A DNA stretch of 64,000 nt from Lotus japonicus (taxonomy: Eukaryota > Streptophyta > Magnoliopsida > Fabales > Fabaceae). The position numbers were made by a program, and so were the translations under genes. Where the stretch lies: the NCBI RefSeq assembly GCF_012489685.1, contig NC_080042.1, positions 37,639,158-37,703,157 on the forward strand. Direction: 5' to 3'. Every line of letters starts with the position of its first letter. Within the stretch, counting starts at the first letter, position 1. Positions 55,823-64,000 of this stretch are shown here, one piece after another. The notes below the pieces were generated by a model that worked only from the letters and a program-made list of their open reading frames with translations, was not told where the DNA came from and searched no databases.

Positions 55823-57051
55823 TCACTCTGGACAAAAGTCCATATTCAGATTTTTCAGAATAAAATTAAATCTATCCTCTGCTAAGGGCTTTGTAAAGAT
55901 ATCTGCCCATTGATGGTCAGTATCAACAAACTTCAGAAGAAGTACGCCCTTCTGTACATAATCTCTAATAAAGTGATACTTTACCTCAATGTGCTTTGCT
56001 CTTGAATGTAAGATAGGATTCTTACTCAATGATATTGCAGCAGTGTTATCACAATAGATTGGGATATTGCTCTCAAGGATCTGATAATCCTCCAGCTGAT
56101 GTTTCATCCAGAGCATCTGAGTGCTGCATATTGCTGCTGAGATATATTCTGCCTCTGCAGTGGATAGTGCAATGGTTGATTGCCTCTTGCTTGCCCATGA
56201 GACTAGATTACTTCCCAGAAATTGACAATTTCCAGAAGTACTTTTTCTCTCTGTTCTATCTCCAGCATAATCAGCATCACAATAACCTGAAAGCTTATAC
56301 TCTGATGTTTTCTTATACATCAAGCCAAGGTTAGTGGTGCCTTTCAGATACCTTAGGATCCTCTTAACAGCAGTTAAGTGGGTTTCCCTTGGATCTGATT
56401 GGAAACGAGCACATAAGTGAACACTAAATAATATATCTGGCCTAGATGCAGTTAAATATAGAAGAGATCCTATCATACCGCGATAAAGCTTCTGACAAAC
56501 TTTACCACTTGCATCTTCTTTCTCGAGAATGCATGTAGGATGCATTGGAGTCTTGGCCACTGTAGATTCCAGCATGTTGAACTTTTTCAGAAGTTCTTTA
56601 GTGTACTTGCTCTGATGGATATATGTTCCTTCTGGTGTTTGATCAACTTATATTCCCAGAAATTACTTTAGTTCTCCCATCATACTCATCTCAAATTCAG
56701 CCTGCATCATCTTAGAAAATTCTTTGCATAGAGATTGATTAGCAGAACCAAATATAATATCATCAACATAGATTTGCACAATCAAGATATCATCTTTATA
56801 AGTTTTGCAAAAGAGAGTTGTATCTACTTTACCCCTTACAAACTCATTCTCCAGAAGGAATGAGCTGAGTCTATCATACCATGCTCTGGGAGCTTGCTTC
56901 AGACCATAGAGTGATTTCTTCAATTTGAACACATGGTCTGGTTTCTTCTCATCTTCAAAACCTGGGGGTTGATGAACGTAGACTTCCTCTGAAATATAAC
57001 CATTTAGGAAAGCACTCTTCACATCCATCTGATGAAGAACTTGTAAGATCA
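55823..57051 (-). pseudogene. pol: Pol fragment (RT to RNase H) of Sirevirus-3
   Basis: RT with YVDDIIFGS lies near 56750-56780. Two nonsense codons lie near 56650-56670 (Tyr and Gln codons of YFLGIQV changed to stops). RNase H ([26 protein letters not shown]) then runs to the C-terminus (MDFCPE) at 55823. It keeps the C-terminal segment lost in Sirevirus-1. The N-terminal side is cut by Sirevirus-4; bases 56855-57051 are repeated at 57579-57775. Confidence 0.9.
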
Positions 57052-58302
57052 AGTTTTGATCTAGTAGTACAACTCTATGTTTTGATGATTACAAGTTACC
57101 CTTTTGATATGAACAATTGTGGTACTCTAACGTGTTTTTCTGAGTGTGCTATTTACAGGCTCTGACCTCAACTCAATCTCACACAAATCAGAAGCACTGT
57201 GTATAAAGGGTAACCCAAGCAACGCTTTCGCATTCACCATGTTCAGTATGAACAGTGGAAAAGCTTCAGAAGTTCTGAAGCTATACAAACTCTGATGTGG
57301 ACTCAGTCGCTAGAAGCTCTGAAGATCCAGAAGTTCTGATAACCAAGAAACACTGAAGGTTCAGATGTTCTGATGGTGTAGAAGACTCTGAAGATCCAGA
57401 AGCTGAATAGTGGAAACTCTGAAGTCCAGAAGCAAGAAACTCTGAAGGCCATGTTCTTCCCTCTGAGTTCAGAATCAGAAGATACAATGGTCAGAGGATC
57501 TGTGCTTTCCCTCTGACTCTGATCAACCGGCTTCACAAGTTCCAATATGAAGTATTCCCCTGATCAGAAGTCTCCTAGAAGGAATGAGCTGAGTCTATCA
57601 TACCATGCTCTGGGAGCTTGCTTCAGACCATAGAGTGATTTCTTCAATTTGAACACATGGTCTGGTTTCTTCTCATCTTCAAAACCTGGGGGTTGATGAA
57701 CGTAGACTTCCTCTGAAATATAACCATTTAGGAAAGCACTCTTCACATCCATCTGATGAAGAACTTGTAAGATCAAGTTTTGATCTAGTAGTACAACTCT
57801 ATGTTTTGATGATTACAAGTTACCCTTTTGATATGAACAATTGTGGTACTCTAACGTGTTTTTCTGAGTGTGCTATTTACAGGCTCTGACCTCAACTCAA
57901 TCTCACACAAATCAGAAGCACTGTGTATAAAGGGTAACCCAAGCAACGCTTTCGCATTCACCATGTTCAGTATGAACAGTGGAAAAGCTTCAGAAGTTCT
58001 GAAGCTATACAAACTCTGATGTGGACTCAGTCGCTAGAAGCTCTGAAGATCCAGAAGTTCTGATAACCAAGAAACACTGAAGGTTCAGATGTTCTGATGG
58101 TGTAGAAGACTCTGAAGATCCAGAAGCTGAATAGTGGAAACTCTGAAGTCCAGAAGCAAGAAACTCTGAAGGCCATGTTCTTCCCTCTGAGTTCAGAATC
58201 AGAAGATACAATGGTCAGAGGATCTGTGCTTTCCCTCTGACTCTGATCAACCGGCTTCACAAGTTCCAATATGAAGTATTCCCCTGATCAGAAGTCTCCT
58301 AG
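56855..58302. repeat. 724-bp direct tandem duplication at a nested insertion junction
   Basis: Bases 56855-57578 and 57579-58302 are the same by eye. Each copy holds 197 bp of Sirevirus-3 RT (minus) and the first 527 bp of the Sirevirus-4 LTR. AG is shared at all three edges (56853, 57577, 58301). The duplication post-dates insertion of Sirevirus-4. Confidence 0.93.
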
Positions 58303-58992
58303 GTTAAAAGGTCAAGTCGCTATCCAAGTACAAAAGCAAGTGTACCTTCCTGACGACCTACCTAACGTTCTCAGCCACAGCAGAAGCTGGATTTTCCAGA
58401 ACTGCCCTCCAACGGTAGCATTTCCCATGCAACGCTCAACCCTAATCCTTGGAGTATATATAGAGGCTGAAGATTGAAAGAAGCGGCTAGAGAAGAAACA
58501 TACAAGAAAAGAATACACACGCGCAAGACATATTCAAAAATATTCTAAGCTTTCTTTCATCCTGAATTTCATTGTGTTTACTATAAGCTTTTTAGAAGCA
58601 CTTTCTTTGTAAACAAGAACTTCATATACAGTTGTATAGTTTTCCTTTAGGAGATCAAGGTTGATCGGATCCTAGAGAAGACTAAGAGAGTGAATCTTAG
58701 TGTGAGCTAAGTCAGTGTAATTGTTAGTCACTTGTAGGTTTCAAGTGCAGTTGTAACTCTTACCTGATTAGTGGATTGCCTTCATTCTAAGAAGGAAGAA
58801 ATCACCTTAACGGGTGGACTGGAGTAGCTTGAGTGATTTATCAAGTGAACCAGGATAAAATCCTTGTGTGCTTTTCTATCTCTTATCTTTAGCACTTAAG
58901 TTCTCGAAAGATTTGTTAAAATCTTTAAGGTGGTAGTTTTGTACTGAAAACGTTATTCAAACCCCCCCTTTCTACCGTTTTTCATACCTTCA
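57776..58992 (+). repeat. 5' LTR of Sirevirus-4 (1217 bp)
   Basis: It starts TGTAAGATCAAG and ends ATACCTTCA. A TATA box (TATATATAG) lies at 58455-58463. Dense CTCTGA/TCAGAA hexamers fill the U3 part. Confidence 0.94.
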
Positions 58993-58994
58993 AT

Positions 58995-59006
58995 TGGTAT
59001 CAGAGC
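58995..59006 (+). promoter_or_regulatory. PBS, tRNA-iMet type
   Basis: TGGTATCAGAGC lies 2 bases after the LTR end. Confidence 0.95.
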
Positions 59007-59064
59007 ACAAGTTCTGATTACCACACCTAACAGTGTTCAGTGATCCGGGCCGGTGTGAAAAACA

Positions 59065-62000
59065 ATGGCTGCCACCACCAGTGAAACTCAAAGAGATGGT
59101 TACAATGCAAAGCCTCCTATGTTCGACGGTCAAAGGTTCGAATATTGGAAAGATAGACTGGAAAGTTTCTTTCTGGGTTTCGATGCAGATCTCTGGGATA
59201 TTATTGTGGATGGCTATGAGCGTCCAGTTGATGAAGATGGCAAGAAGATCCCAAGGTCAGAGATGACTGCAGATCAAAAGAAGCTGTACTCACAACATCA
59301 CAAAGCAAGAGCAATTCTTCTAAGTGCTATTTCCTATGAGGAGTACCAGAAGATTACAGATCGTGAGTTTGCTAAAGGCATTTTTGATTCTCTAAAGATG
59401 TCTCATGAAGGAAACAAGAAAGTCAAAGAATCAAAGGCATTGTCTTTGATCCAAAAGTATGAATCCTTCATCATGGAGCCAAATGAGTCCATTGAAGAAA
59501 TGTTCTCCAGATTTCAATTGCTTGTAGCTGGCATACGACCTCTCAACAAGAGCTACACAACAAAAGATCATGTCATAAGGGTCATCAGGTGTCTTCCTGA
59601 AAGTTGGATGCCTTTGGTGACCTCAATAGAGCTCACAAGAGACGTTGAGAATATGAGTTTAGAAGAACTCATCAGCATTTTGAAATGCCATGAGCTGAAG
59701 CGCTCAGAGATGCAAGATCTGAGGAAAAAGTCCATAGCCTTGAAATCCAAATCTGAAAAGGCTAAGGTTGAGAAGTCAAAGGCTCTTCAAGCTGAAGAAG
59801 AAGAATCTGAAGAAGCATCAGAAGACTCTGATGAAGATGAGCTGACTCTGATCTCCAAGAGACTCAACCGCATCTGGAAGCACAGGCAGAGCAAGTTCAA
59901 AGGCTCTGGAAAGGCAAGAAGAAAGTCTGAATCCTCAGGTCAGAAGAAGTCATCAATCAAGGAAGTCACTTGCTTTGAGTGCAAAGAATCAGGGCACTAC
60001 AAAAGTGACTGTCCAAAATTGAAGAAGGACAAGAAGCCAAAGAAGCACTTCAAGACCAAGAAGAGTCTGATGGTGACATTTGATGAATCAGAGTCAGAGG
60101 ATGTTGACTCTGATGGTGAAGTCCAAGGACTCATGGCAATTGTCAAAGACAAGGAAGCAGAGTCAAAGGAAGCTGTTGACTCTGACTCAGAATCAGAAGG
60201 AGATCCTAACTCAGACGATGAAAATGAGATATCCTTGATAGCTCCACTGAAACACCAATCATGGTATCTGGACAGTGGATGCTCGCGTCACATGACGGGA
60301 GAAAAGCGTATGTTCCGAGAGCTGAAACTTAAGCCTGGAGGCGAAGTTGGCTTCGGAGGAAATGAAAAGGGTAAAATTATTGGTACTGGCACTATTTGTG
60401 TAGATAGTAGTCCATGCATTGATAATGTTTTATTGGTAGACGGCTTAACACATAACTTATTGTCTATAAGTCAATTAGCTGACAAGGGTTATGATGTTAT
60501 ATTCAATCAAAAGTCCTGCCGGGCTGTAAGTCAGATCGATGGCTCTGTTCTGTTTAACAGCAAGAGGAAGAACAACATTTATAAGATCAGATTATCTGAG
60601 TTGGAGGCTCAGAATGTGAAGTGCCTTCTGTCTGTTAATGAAGAGCAGTGGGTATGGCATAGACGGTTAGGGCATGCCAGTATGAGAAAGATTTCTCAGC
60701 TGAGCAAGCTAAATCTTGTCAGGGGCTTACCCAATCTGAAGTTCGCTTCAGACGCTCTTTGTGAAGCATGTCAGAAAGGCAAATTCACAAAAGTCCCTTT
60801 CAAGGCAAAGAATGTTGTCTCAACCTCAAGGCCGTTAGAACTTCTGCATATCGACCTGTTTGGACCAGTGAAAACTGAGTCTATAGGTGGCAAGAGATAT
60901 GGGATGGTTATCGTTGATGACTATAGCCGCTGGACATGGGTAAAGTTTCTAACCCGCAAGGATGAGTCTCATGCTGTGTTCTCTACTTTCATTGCTCAAG
61001 TGCAAAACGAGAAGGCTTGTAGGATTGTGCGTGTCAGAAGTGACCATGGTGGAGAGTTTGAGAATGACAAGTTTGAGAGTCTGTTTGATTCCTATGGAAT
61101 TGCACATGATTTCTCTTGTCCCAGAACTCCTCAACAAAATGGTGTTGTTGAGAGGAAGAACAGAACTCTTCAGGAGATGGCTAGAACCATGCTCCAAGAA
61201 ACTGGCATGGCTAAGCACTTTTGGGCAGAGGCAGTAAATACAGCATGTTACATTCAGAACAGAATCTCTGTGAGACCAATTCTGAATAAGACTCCTTATG
61301 AATTGTGGAAGAACATAAAACCCAACATTTCTTATTTTCATCCTTTTGGCTGTGTTTGTTATGTTCTCAATACTAAGGATAGATTGCATAAATTTGATGC
61401 TAAGTCTTCTAAGTGTCTATTACTTGGTTATTCTGATAGATCTAAAGGCTTTAGATTTTATAATACTGATGCCAAGACTATTGAAGAATCTATTCATGTT
61501 AGATTTGATGATAAGCTTGACTCTGACCAGTCAAAGCTAGTTGAAAAGTTTGCAGATTTAAGCATTAATGTTTCTGACAAAGGCAAAGCTCCAGAGGAAG
61601 TTGAGCCAGAGGAAGATGAACCAGAGGAAGAAGTTGGTCCCTCTAACTCACAAACTCTGAAGAAGAGCAGAATCACTGCAGCTCACCCTAAGGAATTGAT
61701 TCTGGGCAACAAAGATGAACCAGTCAGAACCAGATCTGCCTTCAGACCTTCTGAAGAGACCTTGCTGAGTCTGAAAGGATTGGTGTCCTTAATTGAACCC
61801 AAGTCCATAGATGAAGCTCTTCAGGACAAGGATTGGATTCTGGCCATGGAAGAAGAATTGAATCAATTTTCCAAGAACGATGTTTGGAGCTTGGTGAAGA
61901 AGCCTGAGAATGTTCATGTTATTGGAACGAAATGGGTATTCAGAAACAAGCTAAATGAGAAAGGAGATGTAGTCAGAAACAAGGCAAGGCTAGTTGCTCA

Positions 62001-63324
62001 AGGCTACAGCCAGCAAGAAGGAATAGACTACACTGAAACTTTTGCTCCGGTAGCAAGACTGGAGGCAATCAGACTGTTGATCTCTTTCTCAGTAAATCAC
62101 AACATAGTTCTACATCAGATGGACGTAAAGAGTGCCTTCCTAAATGGTTATATCTCAGAGGAAGTCTATGTTCATCAACCCCCAGGTTTTGAAGATGAAA
62201 AGAAACCAGACCATGTGTTCAAATTGAAGAAATCACTCTACGGTCTGAAGCAAGCTCCCAGAGCATGGTATGAGAGACTTAGCTCATTCCTTCTGGAGAA
62301 TGAGTTTGTAAGGGGTAAAGTAGATACAACTCTCTTTTGCAAGACCTATAAAGATGATATCTTAATTGTGCAAATTTATGTTGATGATATTATATTTGGT
62401 TCTGCTAATCAATCTCTATGCAAAGAATTTTCTGAGATGATGCAGGCTGAATTTGAGATGAGTATGATGGGAGAATTAAAGTACTTTCTGGGAATACAAG
62501 TTGATCAAACACCAGAAGGAACATATATCCATCAGAGCAAGTACACTAAAGAACTTCTGAAGAAGTTCAATATGCTGGAATCTACAGTGGCCAAGACTCC
62601 AATGCATCCTACATGCATTCTGGAGAAAGAAGATAAAAGTGGTAAAGTATGTCAGAAGCTCTATCGTGGAATGATAGGTTCACTTCTATACTTAACTGCA
62701 TCTAGGCCAGGCATATTATTTAGTGTTCACTTATGTGCTCGTTTCCAATCAGATCCAAGGGAAACCCACTTAACTGCTGTTAAGAGGATCCTAAGGTATC
62801 TGAAAGGCACCACTAACCTTGGCTTGATGTATAAGAAAACATCAGAGTATAAGCTTTCAGGTTATTGTGATGCTGATTATGCTGGAGATAGAACAGAGAG
62901 AAAAAGTACTTCTGGAAATTGTCAATTTCTGGGAGGCAATCTAGTCTCATGGGCAAGCAAGAGGCAATCAACCATTGCACTATCAACTGCAGAGGCAGAA
63001 TATATCTCAGCAGCAATATGCAGCACTCAGATGCTCTGGATGAAACATCAGCTGGAGGATTATCAGATCCTTGAGAGCAATATCCCAATCTATTGTGATA
63101 ACACTGCTGCAATCTCATTGAGTAAGAATCCTATCCTACATTCAAGGGCAAAGCACATTGAGGTAAAGTATCACTTTATTAGAGATTATGTACAGAAGGG
63201 CGTACTTCTTCTGAAGTTTGTTGATACTGACCATCAATGGGCAGATATCTTTACAAAGCCCTTGGCTGAAGATAGATTTAATTTTATTCTGAAAAATCTA
63301 AACATGGACTTTTGTCCAGAGTGA
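59065..63324 (+). CDS. gag-pol: Gag-Pol fusion of Sirevirus-4, open
   Basis: It runs from ATG 59065 (MAATTSETQ) to TGA, 1419 codons in one frame. Gag N-terminal domain (1-230); acidic stretch; CCHC knuckle [14 protein letters not shown] (~303); then E-I-S-L-I-A-P joins Gag directly to protease (Asp ~403). Pre-integrase HRRLGH; integrase DDE at ~597, 660 and 696; RT with YVDD (1105-1108); RNase H (Asp ~1269). In Sirevirus-1 Gag carries ~214 further codons and Pol is in another frame; here the junction at 60228/60229 matches a spliced GT-AG exon join. One oddity: RPD of copia RT is RPG (~1216). Otherwise it looks intact. Confidence 0.94.
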   Translation: MAATTSETQRDGYNAKPPMFDGQRFEYWKDRLESFFLGFDADLWDIIVDGYERPVDEDGKKIPRSEMTADQKKLYSQHHKARAILLSAISYEEYQKITDREFAKGIFDSLKMSHEGNKKVKESKALSLIQKYESFIMEPNESIEEMFSRFQLLVAGIRPLNKSYTTKDHVIRVIRCLPESWMPLVTSIELTRDVENMSLEELISILKCHELKRSEMQDLRKKSIALKSKSEKAKVEKSKALQAEEEESEEASEDSDEDELTLISKRLNRIWKHRQSKFKGSGKARRKSESSGQKKSSIKEVTCFECKESGHYKSDCPKLKKDKKPKKHFKTKKSLMVTFDESESEDVDSDGEVQGLMAIVKDKEAESKEAVDSDSESEGDPNSDDENEISLIAPLKHQSWYLDSGCSRHMTGEKRMFRELKLKPGGEVGFGGNEKGKIIGTGTICVDSSPCIDNVLLVDGLTHNLLSISQLADKGYDVIFNQKSCRAVSQIDGSVLFNSKRKNNIYKIRLSELEAQNVKCLLSVNEEQWVWHRRLGHASMRKISQLSKLNLVRGLPNLKFASDALCEACQKGKFTKVPFKAKNVVSTSRPLELLHIDLFGPVKTESIGGKRYGMVIVDDYSRWTWVKFLTRKDESHAVFSTFIAQVQNEKACRIVRVRSDHGGEFENDKFESLFDSYGIAHDFSCPRTPQQNGVVERKNRTLQEMARTMLQETGMAKHFWAEAVNTACYIQNRISVRPILNKTPYELWKNIKPNISYFHPFGCVCYVLNTKDRLHKFDAKSSKCLLLGYSDRSKGFRFYNTDAKTIEESIHVRFDDKLDSDQSKLVEKFADLSINVSDKGKAPEEVEPEEDEPEEEVGPSNSQTLKKSRITAAHPKELILGNKDEPVRTRSAFRPSEETLLSLKGLVSLIEPKSIDEALQDKDWILAMEEELNQFSKNDVWSLVKKPENVHVIGTKWVFRNKLNEKGDVVRNKARLVAQGYSQQEGIDYTETFAPVARLEAIRLLISFSVNHNIVLHQMDVKSAFLNGYISEEVYVHQPPGFEDEKKPDHVFKLKKSLYGLKQAPRAWYERLSSFLLENEFVRGKVDTTLFCKTYKDDILIVQIYVDDIIFGSANQSLCKEFSEMMQAEFEMSMMGELKYFLGIQVDQTPEGTYIHQSKYTKELLKKFNMLESTVAKTPMHPTCILEKEDKSGKVCQKLYRGMIGSLLYLTASRPGILFSVHLCARFQSDPRETHLTAVKRILRYLKGTTNLGLMYKKTSEYKLSGYCDADYAGDRTERKSTSGNCQFLGGNLVSWASKRQSTIALSTAEAEYISAAICSTQMLWMKHQLEDYQILESNIPIYCDNTAAISLSKNPILHSRAKHIEVKYHFIRDYVQKGVLLLKFVDTDHQWADIFTKPLAEDRFNFILKNLNMDFCPE

Positions 63325-63763
63325 AGATGGATCAGAACCTCTGACTATGATACTTCTTGATCAGAAGATGTCTAGTCCAGAAGGTAACTCAATCAGAGTG
63401 TGTGTGCCCACTGGTACTGACTCTGAAGCTGAGACAACAACACGTGCGTCAGATTTTCTGATGCATAGTTCCTTGTGCCCGTGTGACAGTCTGTTATGAT
63501 TGCGTGTAGATATGCTTATCTCCTGTGTGTGATTGTGTATTTTACTGTTACAATCTATCTTTAATTTTCAACCGTTGATCTTAAAGTGCTTTTTGAATCA
63601 ACAACGGTTATTTGATAAACCCACTATCCACACACGTTCCCTTCACTTCCGGTTTTCACTCTTGCACTCTCTGTTTTCAAAAACCGCTCCTCTCGAATTC
63701 TCTCTCGATCTCTCTTCATCTTTCAAACTTCATCTTCTACCTCAAACCTTCAACCTCTTCAAA
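63325..63763 (+). promoter_or_regulatory. pol-env spacer of Sirevirus-4
   Basis: It holds the inverted repeat AACCGTTGAT (63570-63579) against ATCAACAACGGTT (63597-63609) and the CT-rich leader (63650-63760). The upstream frame has stops just after the repeat, which supports the ATG at 63764 as the start. Confidence 0.45.
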
Positions 63764-64000
63764 ATGGTGAGACAAACCAGAAGATCTGCTGCAGACGCAC
63801 CTCAGTTCCCTCACATGGTGGTCGGTTTGGCAACGGGTCAACGGGGCTCTGAGAACCCGGCACAAGAACCAGTTCAAGCTCCAGAGCAGGTTGTTCCTAT
63901 TGCAGAACGGGGCTGTGCCGTTCACTGTGTATTTCCTCCTGAGGAACTCCAAGTCCTGGCAGAATGGAGATTCAACCTCGATAATTTGGCTGCAAATGGG
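63764..64000 (+). CDS. Envelope-like protein, N-terminal 79 codons
   Basis: It starts MVRQTR and runs through IAERGCAVHC and EELQVLAEW to the window end without a stop. It is very close to the Sirevirus-1 and -3 copies. The rest is outside the window. Function unknown; the family label rests on position and similarity, not on membrane features. Confidence 0.88.
   Translation, partial: MVRQTRRSAADAPQFPHMVVGLATGQRGSENPAQEPVQAPEQVVPIAERGCAVHCVFPPEELQVLAEWRFNLDNLAANG

Larger units (their letters stand above)
49888..57051 (-). mobile_element. Sirevirus-3, minus strand, 5' part displaced
   Basis: Reading on the minus strand: RT to RNase H of pol (57051 down to 55823), spacer, envelope-like gene, antisense ORF (plus strand), polypurine tracts, and 3' LTR (51099 down to 49888). 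The RT end is cut by Sirevirus-4 at 57052, so its 5' LTR, gag and integrase should lie beyond Sirevirus-4, right of the window. It inserted in the pol fragment 48998-49887; the expected target duplication is GAGTT (49883-49887). Confidence 0.92.
57776..64000 (+). mobile_element. Sirevirus-4 (Ty1/copia), 3' end off window
   Basis: It has a full 5' LTR, PBS, open gag-pol, pol-env spacer and the first 79 codons of the envelope-like gene; the rest is right of the window. An extra partial LTR (57052-57578) precedes it because of the tandem duplication. It inserted in the RT of Sirevirus-3; the expected target duplication is GAACT (57771-57775). It differs from Sirevirus-1 by absence of the 643-bp GT-AG segment and lacks the nonsense codon and MITE. 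Confidence 0.94.

Overview
The window is plant nuclear DNA, most likely from a legume. The evidence is several Ty1/copia Sireviruses of the SIRE/Maximus type carrying an envelope-like ORF, two kinds of Ty3/gypsy chromovirus, and tRNA-iMet type primer-binding sites. I see no host protein-coding gene, tRNA, rRNA or CRISPR. Nearly all of the 64 kb is nested LTR retrotransposons around a roughly 9.3-kb satellite array, as in pericentromeric or centromere-adjacent heterochromatin. Species and chromosome position cannot be fixed from the sequence alone.

Layout. (1) 1-10761: Sirevirus-1 on the plus strand, its 5' LTR and gag start off the left edge; it carries gag, pol, an envelope-like ORF, an antisense ORF and the 3' LTR, and its pol is broken by a nonsense codon and a Mutator-type MITE. 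(2) 10762-20032: about 27 copies of a ~348-bp satellite with a telomere-like TTTAGGG block, containing multi-unit duplications. (3) 20093-27132: a complete CRM-like chromovirus with apparently identical 1024-bp LTRs, perfect 5-bp TSDs (agttg) and one open 1526-codon gag-pol, inserted in an old Tekay/Del-type LTR fragment (20033-20092 plus 27133-27629). (4) 27640-44214: remains of another Sirevirus lineage whose envelope-like gene is split by a 12.3-kb Tekay/Del-type chromovirus (28925-41272, TSD atttg, LTRs 3.8 kb). Its tail joins a truncated Sirevirus LTR, a PBS and a broken gag. (5) 44215-48997: a third gypsy LTR with its PBS and a scrap of integrase, about 1.3 kb of unassigned DNA, and an in-frame minisatellite. 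(6) 48998-49887: a Sirevirus integrase fragment. (7) 49888-57051: Sirevirus-3 on the minus strand, inserted in (6). (8) 57776-64000: Sirevirus-4 on the plus strand, inserted in the RT region of Sirevirus-3, with a 724-bp tandem duplication across the insertion junction; it runs off the right edge and has an open 1419-codon gag-pol.

Two observations stand out. First, Sirevirus-4 differs from Sirevirus-1 by precise absence of 643 bp that begins with GT and ends with AG (511-1153). Its absence joins gag and pol, which lie in different frames in Sirevirus-1, into one frame. It looks like a retrotransposed spliced RNA, implying intron splicing as a way to make Gag-Pol. Second, the spacer between the envelope-like gene and the 3' LTR carries an antisense coiled-coil ORF. 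Codon-by-codon comparison of two copies shows mostly synonymous differences, so it looks like a real, selected, undescribed gene of these elements.
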